Origin: Orbaceae bacterium lpD01
GTDB taxonomy: Bacteria; Pseudomonadota; Gammaproteobacteria; Enterobacterales; Orbaceae
Direction of reading: 5' to 3'
Assembly: GCA_036251705.1 (NCBI GenBank)
Contig: CP133959.1
Coordinates: 1,613,195 to 1,677,194, forward strand
DNA length: 64,000 nt
Shown: positions 9,144 through 17,120 of the stretch, in pieces
Numbering within the stretch: position 1 is the first letter of the stretch
How the letters are laid out: each line of letters starts with the position of its first letter
Translations under genes and position numbers: made by a program
The notes under the pieces: model-generated
What the model saw: the letters and a program-made list of their open reading frames with translations, nothing else
The model's database searches: none
What the model was told of the DNA's origin: nothing

Positions 9144-9530
9144 TTATTTAGTGGCGGGGGCATGCTCGGCAAGCCATTGATTCATCCAGACAATCTCTCC
9201 TTCTTGCGCTTTAATGACTTGCTCAGCAAGTTGACGCACCGCTGGATCTTTGCCATATTGAATCACGATCTTAGCCATATCAATGGCACCTTGATGATGC
9301 GGAATCATACCTTTAATAAAGGCAACATCTGGATCCGAATTCATCACGCCCTGCATCATCGGGGTATGCATTGCATCCATGGCACGCATGTAAGCTTTTT
9401 CAGCTTCGGTTGGTGCTTGTGATTGTGAATGTGATTGGGCGTGTGATTGCGCCGCAGATTGCGGCTGAGCCATTACGCCCACCGGTAAAGCCAGCACCAG
9501 CAATAACGGTAGCAGTGTTATCTTTTTCAT
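9144..9530 (-). CDS. Secreted DUF305-domain protein (CopM-like)
   Basis: A 128-residue exported protein. Signal peptide residues 1-21 (ending VMA) are followed by a low-complexity Gln/Ser/His linker with AQSH/SQS repeats at about 24-39. A single DUF305 domain then runs to the end, with the family motif MIPHHQGAIDMAKI and several Met and His residues (MHTPMM). DUF305 proteins such as CopM of Synechocystis bind copper or silver in the periplasm; that role here is inference, supported loosely by the scs operon 2 kb away. The start is backed by AGGAGAAATGA just upstream. It stands alone with its own terminator. Confidence 0.82.
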   Translation of the reverse strand: MKKITLLPLLLVLALPVGVMAQPQSAAQSHAQSHSQSQAPTEAEKAYMRAMDAMHTPMMQGVMNSDPDVAFIKGMIPHHQGAIDMAKIVIQYGKDPAVRQLAEQVIKAQEGEIVWMNQWLAEHAPATK

Positions 9531-9710
9531 TCATTTCTCCTATAACTCATTATTTTATGTCACGTTTATCTATTTTTTATCGTAAGCGTTGGTGACGATC
9601 ACTACCTAAAATATACTAATCGATTATCAAGCAAAGTAAAGCACTAAATTGTGCTGCTAGTTTGAGCATTTACCACCATTAATAAGTCTACAGCTAAGCC
9701 GTAATTGACT

Positions 9711-9746
9711 AAAAACGACCCGAATAGCCTAAACTATCAGGTCGTT
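9711..9746 (-). terminator. Intrinsic terminator of the agp-like gene
   Basis: On the minus strand an AACGACC...GGTCGTT stem with an inner GATAG/CTATT extension is followed by TTTTTAG. It lies about 45 bases after the stop of the acid phosphatase gene. Confidence 0.75.
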
Positions 9747-9792
9747 GATAGAATGAATTATGTGATCATCAAAAGCGCATCTTGAAGACGAA

Positions 9793-11052
9793 TCAATGCA
9801 ACGCGTTGTATATCACTTTCCTAAAATCCTGCCATGGACAGAAGCCATTGGTATCAATATCACAGCCTTTAAAAGATAACGTGACACGCTGCGGCGGAGT
9901 TTTTAATGATAATGGCGACAAGTTACGTAACTGCTCAGTCGATTGATAGACATACTCCACTTTCAACAAGTCACGATCGTGTTTTTTATCATACCAGCGC
10001 TGAAAAACAACTTCGCCACCAATCGGCGTTTTCTCATACTGTCCAGGTAACTGATACTCATTCACCCCGAGCGCAGTAATCACCGGACCCACCGTGGTAT
10101 CATGGCCGGAAAGCAGCGTTACTTTCGGTTGCGCTTGGGTCATTTTCGCCGGCATCAAGGTATCCAGACGTTTTAACATCGGCTGAATAATATTTTTAAC
10201 GATAGCCGGTTGTAAGAAAGTGGCATCGATATAGGCATTGCGAATCTTCGCTATCGATTGCCAGTCTGCGGCTGATTTGATATTACCCCAAGCCACCTGA
10301 TGACTTGGAAAACCTTCATAATCTTGTAACATAAAGGCATCAACGATTAAAAATCCGATGCGAATACCGCCGTTGACAAGGGGTTCTTGATCAGGCGTTA
10401 AGTCTGGCACATTCGGCACTTGACTTAAATCGCACTGTTTCTGAACTTTACAGGCTACTGAGTTTTTATAATCGATGATCTGTTCTAATTTAGCATAAGA
10501 AGCACCGAGATCTTGTTTAGCAATATAATCATGGATCTCTTTGGTCACTTTCGCCTGAAATGCCGGACTATTCTCTTTCACGGCCGGATAAAATATCGGA
10601 TCACGACTCGCCAGATCACTGAAGTGATTGATTTTGATATTATCACACCCCGGAAAAGCGCCGGCGGTAAAAAACTGCGCCGTAGCAATAGTTCTCAAGA
10701 TAACATTGGTATAGACGTGATAATCAGCCTCTGTAGGACAGGTATTTTTAGGCAGCAGGTTGTTTTGCACTACCCACTGATTAAAATAACCGCCCATAAA
10801 GACTTCCAGTGCGCCCCCTTTGGTGGTTAAAATACCACCATCAGTATCCCAAGCTTGCCACTGATATGGTGTGGCATCAATCAGCTGCTGAGCCCCTGCC
10901 ACTAACGGTGCGCGTAGACCATGACGCGTCAAAACTACCACCTGTTTTAGCGCATAATCACTGCTCGGCTCCGCCGGCTTTTGCGCATAGGCAACATCAA
11001 TCATCGCGGATATGATACCGGTCAATAACAGGGCTTTTTTAATTAACTTCAT
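9793..11052 (-). CDS. agp: Periplasmic histidine acid phosphatase, Agp (glucose-1-phosphatase)-like
   Basis: A 419-residue secreted phosphatase. Signal peptide residues 1-23 end in AYA. The active-site motif is RHGLRAP, and the proton-donor motif is HDTT late in the protein. Regions such as LTTKGGALEVFMGGYFNQW, RTIATAQFFTAGAFPGCD and FQRWYDKKHDRDLLKVEYVYQS follow E. coli Agp closely from memory. Agp hydrolyses glucose-1-phosphate in the periplasm to scavenge glucose. Odd points: E. coli Agp, as I recall it, has RHNLRAP and HDSN, whereas this protein has the more canonical RHG and a Thr after HD, so its specificity may differ. The ATG at 11052 has AAGGAAA upstream and is preferred over the frame start at 11097. 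Confidence 0.85.
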   Translation of the reverse strand: MKLIKKALLLTGIISAMIDVAYAQKPAEPSSDYALKQVVVLTRHGLRAPLVAGAQQLIDATPYQWQAWDTDGGILTTKGGALEVFMGGYFNQWVVQNNLLPKNTCPTEADYHVYTNVILRTIATAQFFTAGAFPGCDNIKINHFSDLASRDPIFYPAVKENSPAFQAKVTKEIHDYIAKQDLGASYAKLEQIIDYKNSVACKVQKQCDLSQVPNVPDLTPDQEPLVNGGIRIGFLIVDAFMLQDYEGFPSHQVAWGNIKSAADWQSIAKIRNAYIDATFLQPAIVKNIIQPMLKRLDTLMPAKMTQAQPKVTLLSGHDTTVGPVITALGVNEYQLPGQYEKTPIGGEVVFQRWYDKKHDRDLLKVEYVYQSTEQLRNLSPLSLKTPPQRVTLSFKGCDIDTNGFCPWQDFRKVIYNALH

Positions 11053-11521
11053 TGTTTTTCCTTTTCCTTGTGAATAAAACGGTGCTGATCTGAGCATGAT
11101 CTCATAGTAATAATTGTGCTGTTTTTTTGCACGTTAACGGATTGAAATACGTGAGCAAGATCAAGATATGCAGCTGATGCACGCTTAATCATTTGATCTG
11201 CATCACAAAATAGCCCTATTTCATGTAGTCATATCGACTATCCCTAGCTGATAAATAAGATATAGCTGCGCCTATATTCCTCACTCACTCAATAAAATAT
11301 CCTAACTAATCCTATTGTTTCTCAGTACTGAAAAGCGCGTGATAAATTCGATAAAGTTGATCCGAAAGCCTTGATTGGCAGCTATTTGAACGGCATAGTG
11401 CTAACATGAATAGTCGCTAAATTAAGATAAGAAATGTTCAAAGCTCACACTATTTTGCCAACCAAGCGAAAATAATCTGTGTTATACTCTATTATCTATT
11501 CACTGATATTCACGTAGAACC
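11053..11521. other. Divergent promoter region between agp and the scs operon
   Basis: A 470-base gap between oppositely oriented genes. It contains an extended -10 box for the rightward operon at 11480-11488 and an imperfect dyad with GATGCA and TGCATC near 11178-11208. No further gene is supported. Confidence 0.5.
11480..11488 (+). promoter_or_regulatory. Extended -10 promoter element for the scs operon
   Basis: TGTTATACT fits the extended -10 pattern TGnTATAAT with one change. It lies 33 bases before the first start codon of the scs operon. No well-spaced -35 was seen, which an extended -10 promoter may not need. Confidence 0.5.
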
Positions 11522-11923
11522 ATGCAAAAAACTCAGTGTTATGTACCTTACATTTTAGCTTTAGCTTGCTTGATGATGCTAATCTGCATGATGGAACATG
11601 TATTGCGTTCAAACAGTTTGATATCAATGGATCACTATCCACAAATTCTGCCAGTGAGTCAGACTATCGCCACACATAGCACTGCAGACATGACTGCCAG
11701 TCCAACCGCTCATCAAGGTAACTCAGTGTGTGATCTCGGTGAAAAATCGGTGTCACTGGCACAAGTGGTCGTGCTGTTTTTCTCGCTCTGTTCTGTCGTG
11801 AATATATTGGCCTGGCTATCACCACTATTAAAACCACTAATTTTGACCGGACTGCGACATCATCGCCAGCAGTATCCGCTCCGCGAACGTATTCATCTGA
11901 GGTTGTGTGTCTTTCGAGAGTAG
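11522..11923 (+). CDS. Small membrane protein at head of scs operon (probable ScsA-like)
   Basis: A 133-residue protein with an N-terminal hydrophobic segment at about residues 8-27 (contains several Met and Cys) and a second at about 80-105. Between them is a Ser/Thr/His-rich stretch with a VCDLGEK motif, and the end is basic and Cys-containing (LRLCVFRE). I do not recognise it from sequence alone. Position directly before scsB, at 55 bases, matches that of scsA in the scsABCD cluster linked to copper tolerance, so ScsA-like is a contextual call. The ribosome binding site is weak (TAGAACC). Confidence 0.55.
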   Translation: MQKTQCYVPYILALACLMMLICMMEHVLRSNSLISMDHYPQILPVSQTIATHSTADMTASPTAHQGNSVCDLGEKSVSLAQVVVLFFSLCSVVNILAWLSPLLKPLILTGLRHHRQQYPLRERIHLRLCVFRE

Positions 11924-11978
11924 ATAAACCACGTTCATTCATAACAATAACGTTATTTATCTTTTTGGAGAAAACCTT

Positions 11979-14003
11979 ATGTTGTTTAGATTAAGATTCG
12001 TGCTAGCGGGTTTACTTGCCTTGCACAGCGCCATGTCGCAAGCGACCGAGACCGATTGGCTGACCAGCAGTAATAATGCACAAATCAAACTACGGGCCAA
12101 TGTTGAGCCCACCACTCATGACATTCATCTGCTGCTCGATATTCAGCTGAGTGATGGCTGGAAAACTTATTGGCGCTCACCGGGTGCGGGCGGTGAAGCG
12201 CCGTCAATCAGCTGGCAGACGCCAGACCTAAAAACAGATTGGTACTGGCCAACGCCAGAACGATTCGATGTCTTAGGCCTGCAAGCGATTGGTTACCAAG
12301 AGCATATCACCTTACCCCTGATCTTGACCGGTTCACAACCTGACAGCCTACAAGGTACGCTTACGCTACCGGTTTGCAGTAATGTCTGTGTACTGGAGGA
12401 TTATCCGTTTACCTTAGCCCTTGATGACGAACAAGATACCGCCTTTCAGACCGATTTTATCAAAGTGATGGCGGCGGTACCGGTTAAAAGCGGATTTATT
12501 CAGCAAAGTAAAGTCAGTTATCATGATAGTGAACTGCAAGTCGTCGCCAAGCAAGCGAGCCAGTGGCAAAATCCCGGCCTCTATCCTGATACACTGGACG
12601 GGATTAACTTTGGTAAACCGAGTTTTAGGATTGATGGAAATACCCTGTATGCCAGCATACCGGTTACCGATGACTGGGGCGATAAAGCGCCGAATATTCA
12701 AGGAAAAACCCTCTCACTAGTACTAGCCGATAATCAGATTGCCCAAGAGATCACGGCACCCATCACTGCTGAACAATTGACCCAGACCACTCAATCTGAG
12801 CTGAGTTTTTGGCAAGCGATCGCCATGGCGCTGCTGGGTGGCTTAATCCTTAATCTGATGCCTTGTGTGCTGCCGGTATTAGGGATTAAAATCAATCATG
12901 TCTTACAGGCCAGTAACCACGATCATCGGCAAATTCGTGCCCAATTTACCGCTTCCTGGGCGGGTATCCTGTTCTCTTTCCTACTGCTGGCACTATTGAT
13001 GACGCTGCTGAGAGTAACAGGGAATGTACTAGGCTGGGGCATTCAATTCCAAAATCCGTGGTTTATCGGCTTGATGGTAATTGTCACTGCGCTGTTTACC
13101 GCCAATCTATTTGACCTGTTCCATATCCGGCTCAATGTGGCGGTCAATACGAAACTGGCGACCCATCAGCAAAAAGGCCTCACCGGTGCTTTTCTGGAAG
13201 GTGCTTTCGCTACCCTATTAGCCACGCCGTGTTCTGCGCCTTTCTTAGGGACCGCCATCGCTTTTGCACTGGCCGCACCGCTGCCGATGTTATGGGGCAT
13301 TTTTATCGCCCTCGGACTCGGTATGGGACTGCCATGGCTGTTTATCGCCTGTTACCCTAAATGTGCCACCCTGCTGCCTAAACCGGGCAACTGGATGAAT
13401 AAACTCAGAGCCGTACTGGCTATCTTAATGCTATTCTCCTGTTTATGGCTACTCAGCTTGCTATCGATTCATATCGGTTTGCTGCTCACCAGCCTGATCG
13501 GTATCCTCTTTTTACTGCTGCTGATTGGCGCAATCGGCTACCGTTATGGCTACAAAAAAGCGCTGATGCTGCTGCTGTTAACGCTGGCAGTCGTTGGACT
13601 GTGGGTGTTTATCAGCATTAAACCCGCGTCACAGACGCCCGATAAGATCCAATGGCAACTGCTCTCAGTGCAGGCGATTGATGAGGCACTGGCCCAGCAT
13701 AAACGAGTCTTTATTGATGTCACCGCGGACTGGTGTATCACCTGTAAAGTCAATAAGATTAATGTGATACTCGATCCGCAGGTACAGCAAGCATTACAAG
13801 CCCCGGACGTGGTCGCACTGCGAGGCGACTGGAGCAAATCGTCTGATGAGATTGCTGATTTCTTACGCGATAATGGCCGCTTTGCCATTCCATTTAACCA
13901 GGTGATGGGCCCTGCGCTGCCGCAAGGAGTAATATTACCGACGTTACTATCAAAAAATACCGTACTTGAAACACTTAAACAGGCACAAGGTGACCGACAA
14001 TGA
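11979..14003 (+). CDS. scsB: ScsB, DsbD-family membrane thiol-disulfide reductase
   Basis: A 674-residue inner-membrane reductase. A signal peptide (1-22) is followed by a periplasmic ScsB-type N-terminal region to about 270. A DsbD-beta-like membrane domain follows at about 275-555, with the paired cysteines Cys296 (MPCVLP) and Cys418 (ATPCSAP). The C-terminal thioredoxin domain has Cys586-Ile-Thr-Cys589. These three parts pass electrons from cytoplasmic thioredoxin to periplasmic partners, chiefly ScsC. The start has TTGGAGAAAA upstream. The last four bases overlap the start of scsC, which indicates coupled translation. The large non-DsbD N-terminal region separates it from housekeeping DsbD. 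Confidence 0.9.
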   Translation: MLFRLRFVLAGLLALHSAMSQATETDWLTSSNNAQIKLRANVEPTTHDIHLLLDIQLSDGWKTYWRSPGAGGEAPSISWQTPDLKTDWYWPTPERFDVLGLQAIGYQEHITLPLILTGSQPDSLQGTLTLPVCSNVCVLEDYPFTLALDDEQDTAFQTDFIKVMAAVPVKSGFIQQSKVSYHDSELQVVAKQASQWQNPGLYPDTLDGINFGKPSFRIDGNTLYASIPVTDDWGDKAPNIQGKTLSLVLADNQIAQEITAPITAEQLTQTTQSELSFWQAIAMALLGGLILNLMPCVLPVLGIKINHVLQASNHDHRQIRAQFTASWAGILFSFLLLALLMTLLRVTGNVLGWGIQFQNPWFIGLMVIVTALFTANLFDLFHIRLNVAVNTKLATHQQKGLTGAFLEGAFATLLATPCSAPFLGTAIAFALAAPLPMLWGIFIALGLGMGLPWLFIACYPKCATLLPKPGNWMNKLRAVLAILMLFSCLWLLSLLSIHIGLLLTSLIGILFLLLLIGAIGYRYGYKKALMLLLLTLAVVGLWVFISIKPASQTPDKIQWQLLSVQAIDEALAQHKRVFIDVTADWCITCKVNKINVILDPQVQQALQAPDVVALRGDWSKSSDEIADFLRDNGRFAIPFNQVMGPALPQGVILPTLLSKNTVLETLKQAQGDRQ

Positions 14004-14749
14004 AAACAATCAAAACAATGAAATACCTCACGCTTTTCTCAATGCTGGCAGTCAGTCATCTGAGCTGGGCGGATAATGCTTTCACGCCGGCTCAGGAAGC
14101 GCGGATTAAAGCGATCGTCCGCGAAACTATGGTGAGTGATCCCAGTATCCTTGAACAAGCGATTGTCAGCTTACAAAACTATCAGGAAAATAAGCAAACT
14201 GAGCAGGTGCAAAGCTTTATACAGGCACATCAGAAAGAGCTTTATCAACAACCAGCTAGTCCCCGTATGGGCGCTAAAAATCCACTGGTGACACTGGTGG
14301 TCTTTACCGACTATAACTGCCCGTACTGTAAACAGTTCGACCCGATTCTGGAGAAAGTGATCCAAGATAATCCAGAAGCCGCCTTAATCATTAAATATTT
14401 ACCTTATAAAGGCGAAACCTCAGTCATCGCAGCCGCGAAGGCCACGGCAGTTTGGCAGCAACAACCTGATAAATTCTGGGCGCTGAATGATTTGCTGTTT
14501 AAGAAAACCGGTATGCATACGGCAGAGACCATTAATCAGGCAATGGCCAAAGTAGGTGTCGATAAGATTAACAGTGGCGATGCACAAATCAAGGTTGTCA
14601 AAGAGGACTATAATTTAGCGACTGGGCTTAATGTGCAAGGCACACCGTTTACTTTAGTCGGCAACCAGCCGATCTCAGGGGCCATCCCGTATGAGCAGCT
14701 CAATGAAATTGTCAAACAGCAAATTGCGCTGGCTAAACAGAAAAAATAG
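14000..14749 (+). CDS. scsC: ScsC, periplasmic DsbA-like thiol oxidoreductase
   Basis: A 249-residue exported protein. The signal peptide covers about 1-24 (ending SWA). A helical N-terminal stretch at about 28-80, which in ScsC homologues mediates oligomerisation, precedes a thioredoxin-fold domain with Cys107-Pro-Tyr-Cys110 and the cis-proline loop VQGTPFTLV. ScsC proteins act as isomerase-like shufflers of periplasmic disulfides kept reduced by ScsB and help under copper stress. The gene overlaps scsB by four bases, and its stop codon overlaps the GTG start of the damaged scsD. Confidence 0.9.
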   Translation: MKTIKTMKYLTLFSMLAVSHLSWADNAFTPAQEARIKAIVRETMVSDPSILEQAIVSLQNYQENKQTEQVQSFIQAHQKELYQQPASPRMGAKNPLVTLVVFTDYNCPYCKQFDPILEKVIQDNPEAALIIKYLPYKGETSVIAAAKATAVWQQQPDKFWALNDLLFKKTGMHTAETINQAMAKVGVDKINSGDAQIKVVKEDYNLATGLNVQGTPFTLVGNQPISGAIPYEQLNEIVKQQIALAKQKK

Positions 14750-15251
14750 TGGCGATCCGCTTGAAATTACGCAAGGTGGTTATCGGGTTAGCGCTGCTGT
14801 TTATCATCACAACCGCGCTTGATTGGCTACGTGCCCCGACCTATCCTGCGGATTTTGCGGAGTAGACGATGACCACTACCACGGGTGACAACGTCACCTT
14901 AATGGCGCTCAGTCAGGATAAACCGTTATTGGTTTATATGTGGGCATCGTGGTGTGTTATCTGCCGGTTAACCACACCGACGGTTGGCCTGCTTGCGGCT
15001 GAGGGCTATAACGTTGTCTCCATCGCGCTACGTTCCGGTGACGATAATAAAATCAGCGCTTATCTGGCCAAAAAAATATTCAGATACCAGTCATCAATGA
15101 TAGCCGAGGCAACTTAAGTCACGCCTGGGACATCAGCGTGACCCTCACCTTCATCCTGATGGATAAAGGCCAAGTGGTCTTCTCAACCAACGGCTGGACT
15201 AGTGTCTGGGGTTTGAAGCTGCGGCTAGCATTACTGAAATGGTCTATTTAA
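14749..15251 (+). pseudogene. scsD: scsD, broken: thioredoxin-like membrane-anchored protein with an in-frame TAG and a -1 frameshift
   Basis: Translation from the GTG at 14749 (overlapping the scsC stop) gives a short N-terminal membrane anchor ending near PADFAE. An in-frame TAG at 14863-14865 then interrupts it. The frame resumes as a thioredoxin-like domain with the WASWCVICR active site, from an ATG at 14869. At a run of seven A (15070-15076) one base is missing: with eight A the frame would continue NIQIPVIND and reach SHAWDISVT and GWTSVWGLKLRL, ending at the TAA at 15249. ScsD in the scsABCD cluster is a single membrane-anchored thioredoxin-like protein, and both halves match it. The two lesions are seen directly; whether the product is dead, restarted at 14869 or rescued by slippage is open. 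Confidence 0.85.
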
Positions 15252-15255
15252 TCCA

Positions 15256-15291
15256 ATCGCTTATCACTCCCGTGTGGTAAGCGATTTTTTC
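15256..15291 (+). terminator. Intrinsic terminator of the scs operon
   Basis: ATCGCTTATCAC pairs with GTGGTAAGCGAT (one G-T wobble), followed by TTTTTTC. It starts five bases after the restored scsD stop, which supports the view that scsD was the last gene of the operon. Confidence 0.88.
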
Positions 15292-15594
15292 TTATCCGAA
15301 TCTATCGCATATGTTTTATTGAAAAAGATTTATCGAACAAAAATGATCCAACCGAGTTTCCTTGTCACTACCCGATATCATCAATAACCCACATCACACA
15401 TTGACGATGTCGAGCCGGCGAAATCTAGCGATTAAATCTGCCCCCTTTCTGAACAATTTATTTTTAAAAAATAGACAATTACCTGTCATATTGATTAAAA
15501 ATAGACCTTGATTTTCCCGCTAAATAAAATCATAATCCCTCAGGCTACTTTATTCAATTTACTCAATCATGCTATATGGATATAGGAAAATAAC

Positions 15595-16011
15595 ATGTTA
15601 GAAGCTATTCTGTTAATTATCTCTGGCTGTTTAGCGATCCCCTCGCTGATTATCGCTAAAAAACCTGACGCTAAAAGCGTACTCGATAAAATCGTACCTT
15701 ATCAGGGCTGGATTGGTCTAATTATGCTGATCTGGGGAATCTGGAGCTTAATTTCGGTGCTAGGCTACGCCAGTGGCAACCGTTATATGATCATCTGGAT
15801 TTTGATGTTCATCACAGCGATTGTGGAAATTTTATTAGGCTTTATCTTAAGCTTTAATCTGCTCAATAAATATCTACTGTCAAAGAACGACACCTCACAA
15901 GAGAAAGGTCAACAGTTTTTAGCCAAACTCCTGCCACTGCAGGGTAAACTCGGGATTGCCGCAATTATTTTGGGTATTGTGATTCTGGTTTTATTACTGC
16001 TTGGTCAATGA
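15595..16011 (+). CDS. Small inner-membrane protein of unknown function
   Basis: A 138-residue protein with four hydrophobic helices at about residues 3-21, 38-57, 65-90 and 119-136. Short polar loops contain a PYQGWIGL motif near 35 and a related LLPLQGKLGIAA motif near 112, so the two halves may be related to each other. I do not recognise the family. It stands alone, with a terminator-like hairpin about 125 bases downstream. The 340 bases upstream, after the scs terminator, show no other gene. A TATAGGAAAATAAC sequence supplies a plausible ribosome binding site. Confidence 0.65.
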   Translation: MLEAILLIISGCLAIPSLIIAKKPDAKSVLDKIVPYQGWIGLIMLIWGIWSLISVLGYASGNRYMIIWILMFITAIVEILLGFILSFNLLNKYLLSKNDTSQEKGQQFLAKLLPLQGKLGIAAIILGIVILVLLLLGQ

Positions 16012-16137
16012 CATAGATATCTATTTCTGACAAAGTCAGTCGCCTCAACCCAAGCTTCGATGCTAGACTGTAAACAGAGTGAGTATCTGATTTAAAACTG
16101 TCACCGGAGAGAGGCACTATCAAATTTAAGCATAATC

Positions 16138-16160
16138 AAAGCCCTGACTCAGGGCTTTTA
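16138..16160 (+). terminator. Terminator hairpin after the small membrane protein gene
   Basis: AAAGCCCTGA and TCAGGGCTTT form a compact GC-rich stem with a minimal loop, followed by TTACAG. It is nearly symmetrical, so it could act in both directions, and the T-run is short. Confidence 0.65.
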
Positions 16161-17120
16161 CAGGATTAACGTCATCACGCGAGCTCTCCACCCTGTCTAC
16201 TTAATCATCAATATGAGCATTGATTCACGCTATATACCCTCTTGGTTAGCATACTGCTTAAAACATAACCTTAAGCCCGTAAAAGTCATCAATAACAGAT
16301 TTAACCCATATTGCTGTTGATCCTGATTGAATACTTCACCTATCTCGCCCACTAACATCGCGTTATGAAAAGTCAGTATGCGCAAAAAATTGATGTCATT
16401 TAAGCTTTGGCTTTGGCTTTGGCTTGAGCTATAAGCAATTTATCTGCAATATATGATCTAATCGCCATGCATAAAAACCGCTCACAGTGCAACTTTAGGT
16501 TTATTACCTGCAATCATTGAAAAATAATGACTTCAGGCATCAGTACGAGTGAGACCGGTACGGCTGCTAGACGCTCATCTCTAGTATAAGAAAATCACTC
16601 CTGAGATAATTAATGCATAGAATTAAAAAATACTTAAACCACAAAACTCACAAACAGTGACGATCAGATGAAAAATGGTTGATACTCTTATCACCATCTC
16701 AACGATCATTTGTTATTCAATATCACGACGCATGCAGACCTTATTCAATCTATTATGGCATATTGCTAATTAGGATGAAATATTATCAATAAGTCACATT
16801 ATAAGTACTTCGATGTTTGAACTAATAGTATAAATAATCTCTACCCATCCCACTCATGCGCAAACCGCCGGAGAGGATTTGTTATCAATTATCATGGTGT
16901 CACCCAACAACATTTTTTATGATGACTGACAGGCTTTACGCCCGACCGATCTGCAATGCCAGACAGGCAGTCGAGCATCGTGTTTAATCATGTTTTTTAC
17001 TCATATTTTTTACTCATGTTGTTTAATCATGATCCTGTGAGTGCCCGCAGTGAAAGCGCTCAAGCCAATTATCTATTTATCAGGCCACTATTGATTCATA
17101 GCCAAGGAGGAATATCGCCC
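16161..17120. other. Long gene-free region upstream of dhaK
   Basis: Nearly 1 kb without a supported gene on either strand. It includes a short GCTTTG triplication at about 16403-16426 and the 13-base tandem array at 16977-17028. The open frame that runs into dhaK from 16956 has a low-information N-terminus, part of it translated from the repeat array, and is not treated as coding. The length suggests a complex promoter, a lost gene or an unrecognised RNA. Confidence 0.5.
16977..17028 (+). repeat. Four tandem 13-base repeats before dhaK
   Basis: Units are ATCGTGTTTAATC, ATGTTTTTTACTC, ATATTTTTTACTC and ATGTTGTTTAATC. The first and last share GTTTAATC and the middle two share TTTTTTACTC. The array ends about 90 bases before the dhaK start codon, where regulator binding or DNA bending sites would be expected. 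Confidence 0.7.

Noticed and set aside
11178..11208. Possible CRP-type dyad in the agp-scs gap
   Set aside because: The halves GATGCA/TGCATC do not match the TGTGA-TCACA consensus or spacing.
11664..11942. 92-codon frame opposite the scsA-like gene
   Set aside because: No start signal, and it overlaps a forward gene whose position in the scs operon makes sense.
16403..16426. GCTTTG triplication in the gene-free region
   Set aside because: Only about four short units, with no link to a gene or promoter; likely chance or minor slippage.
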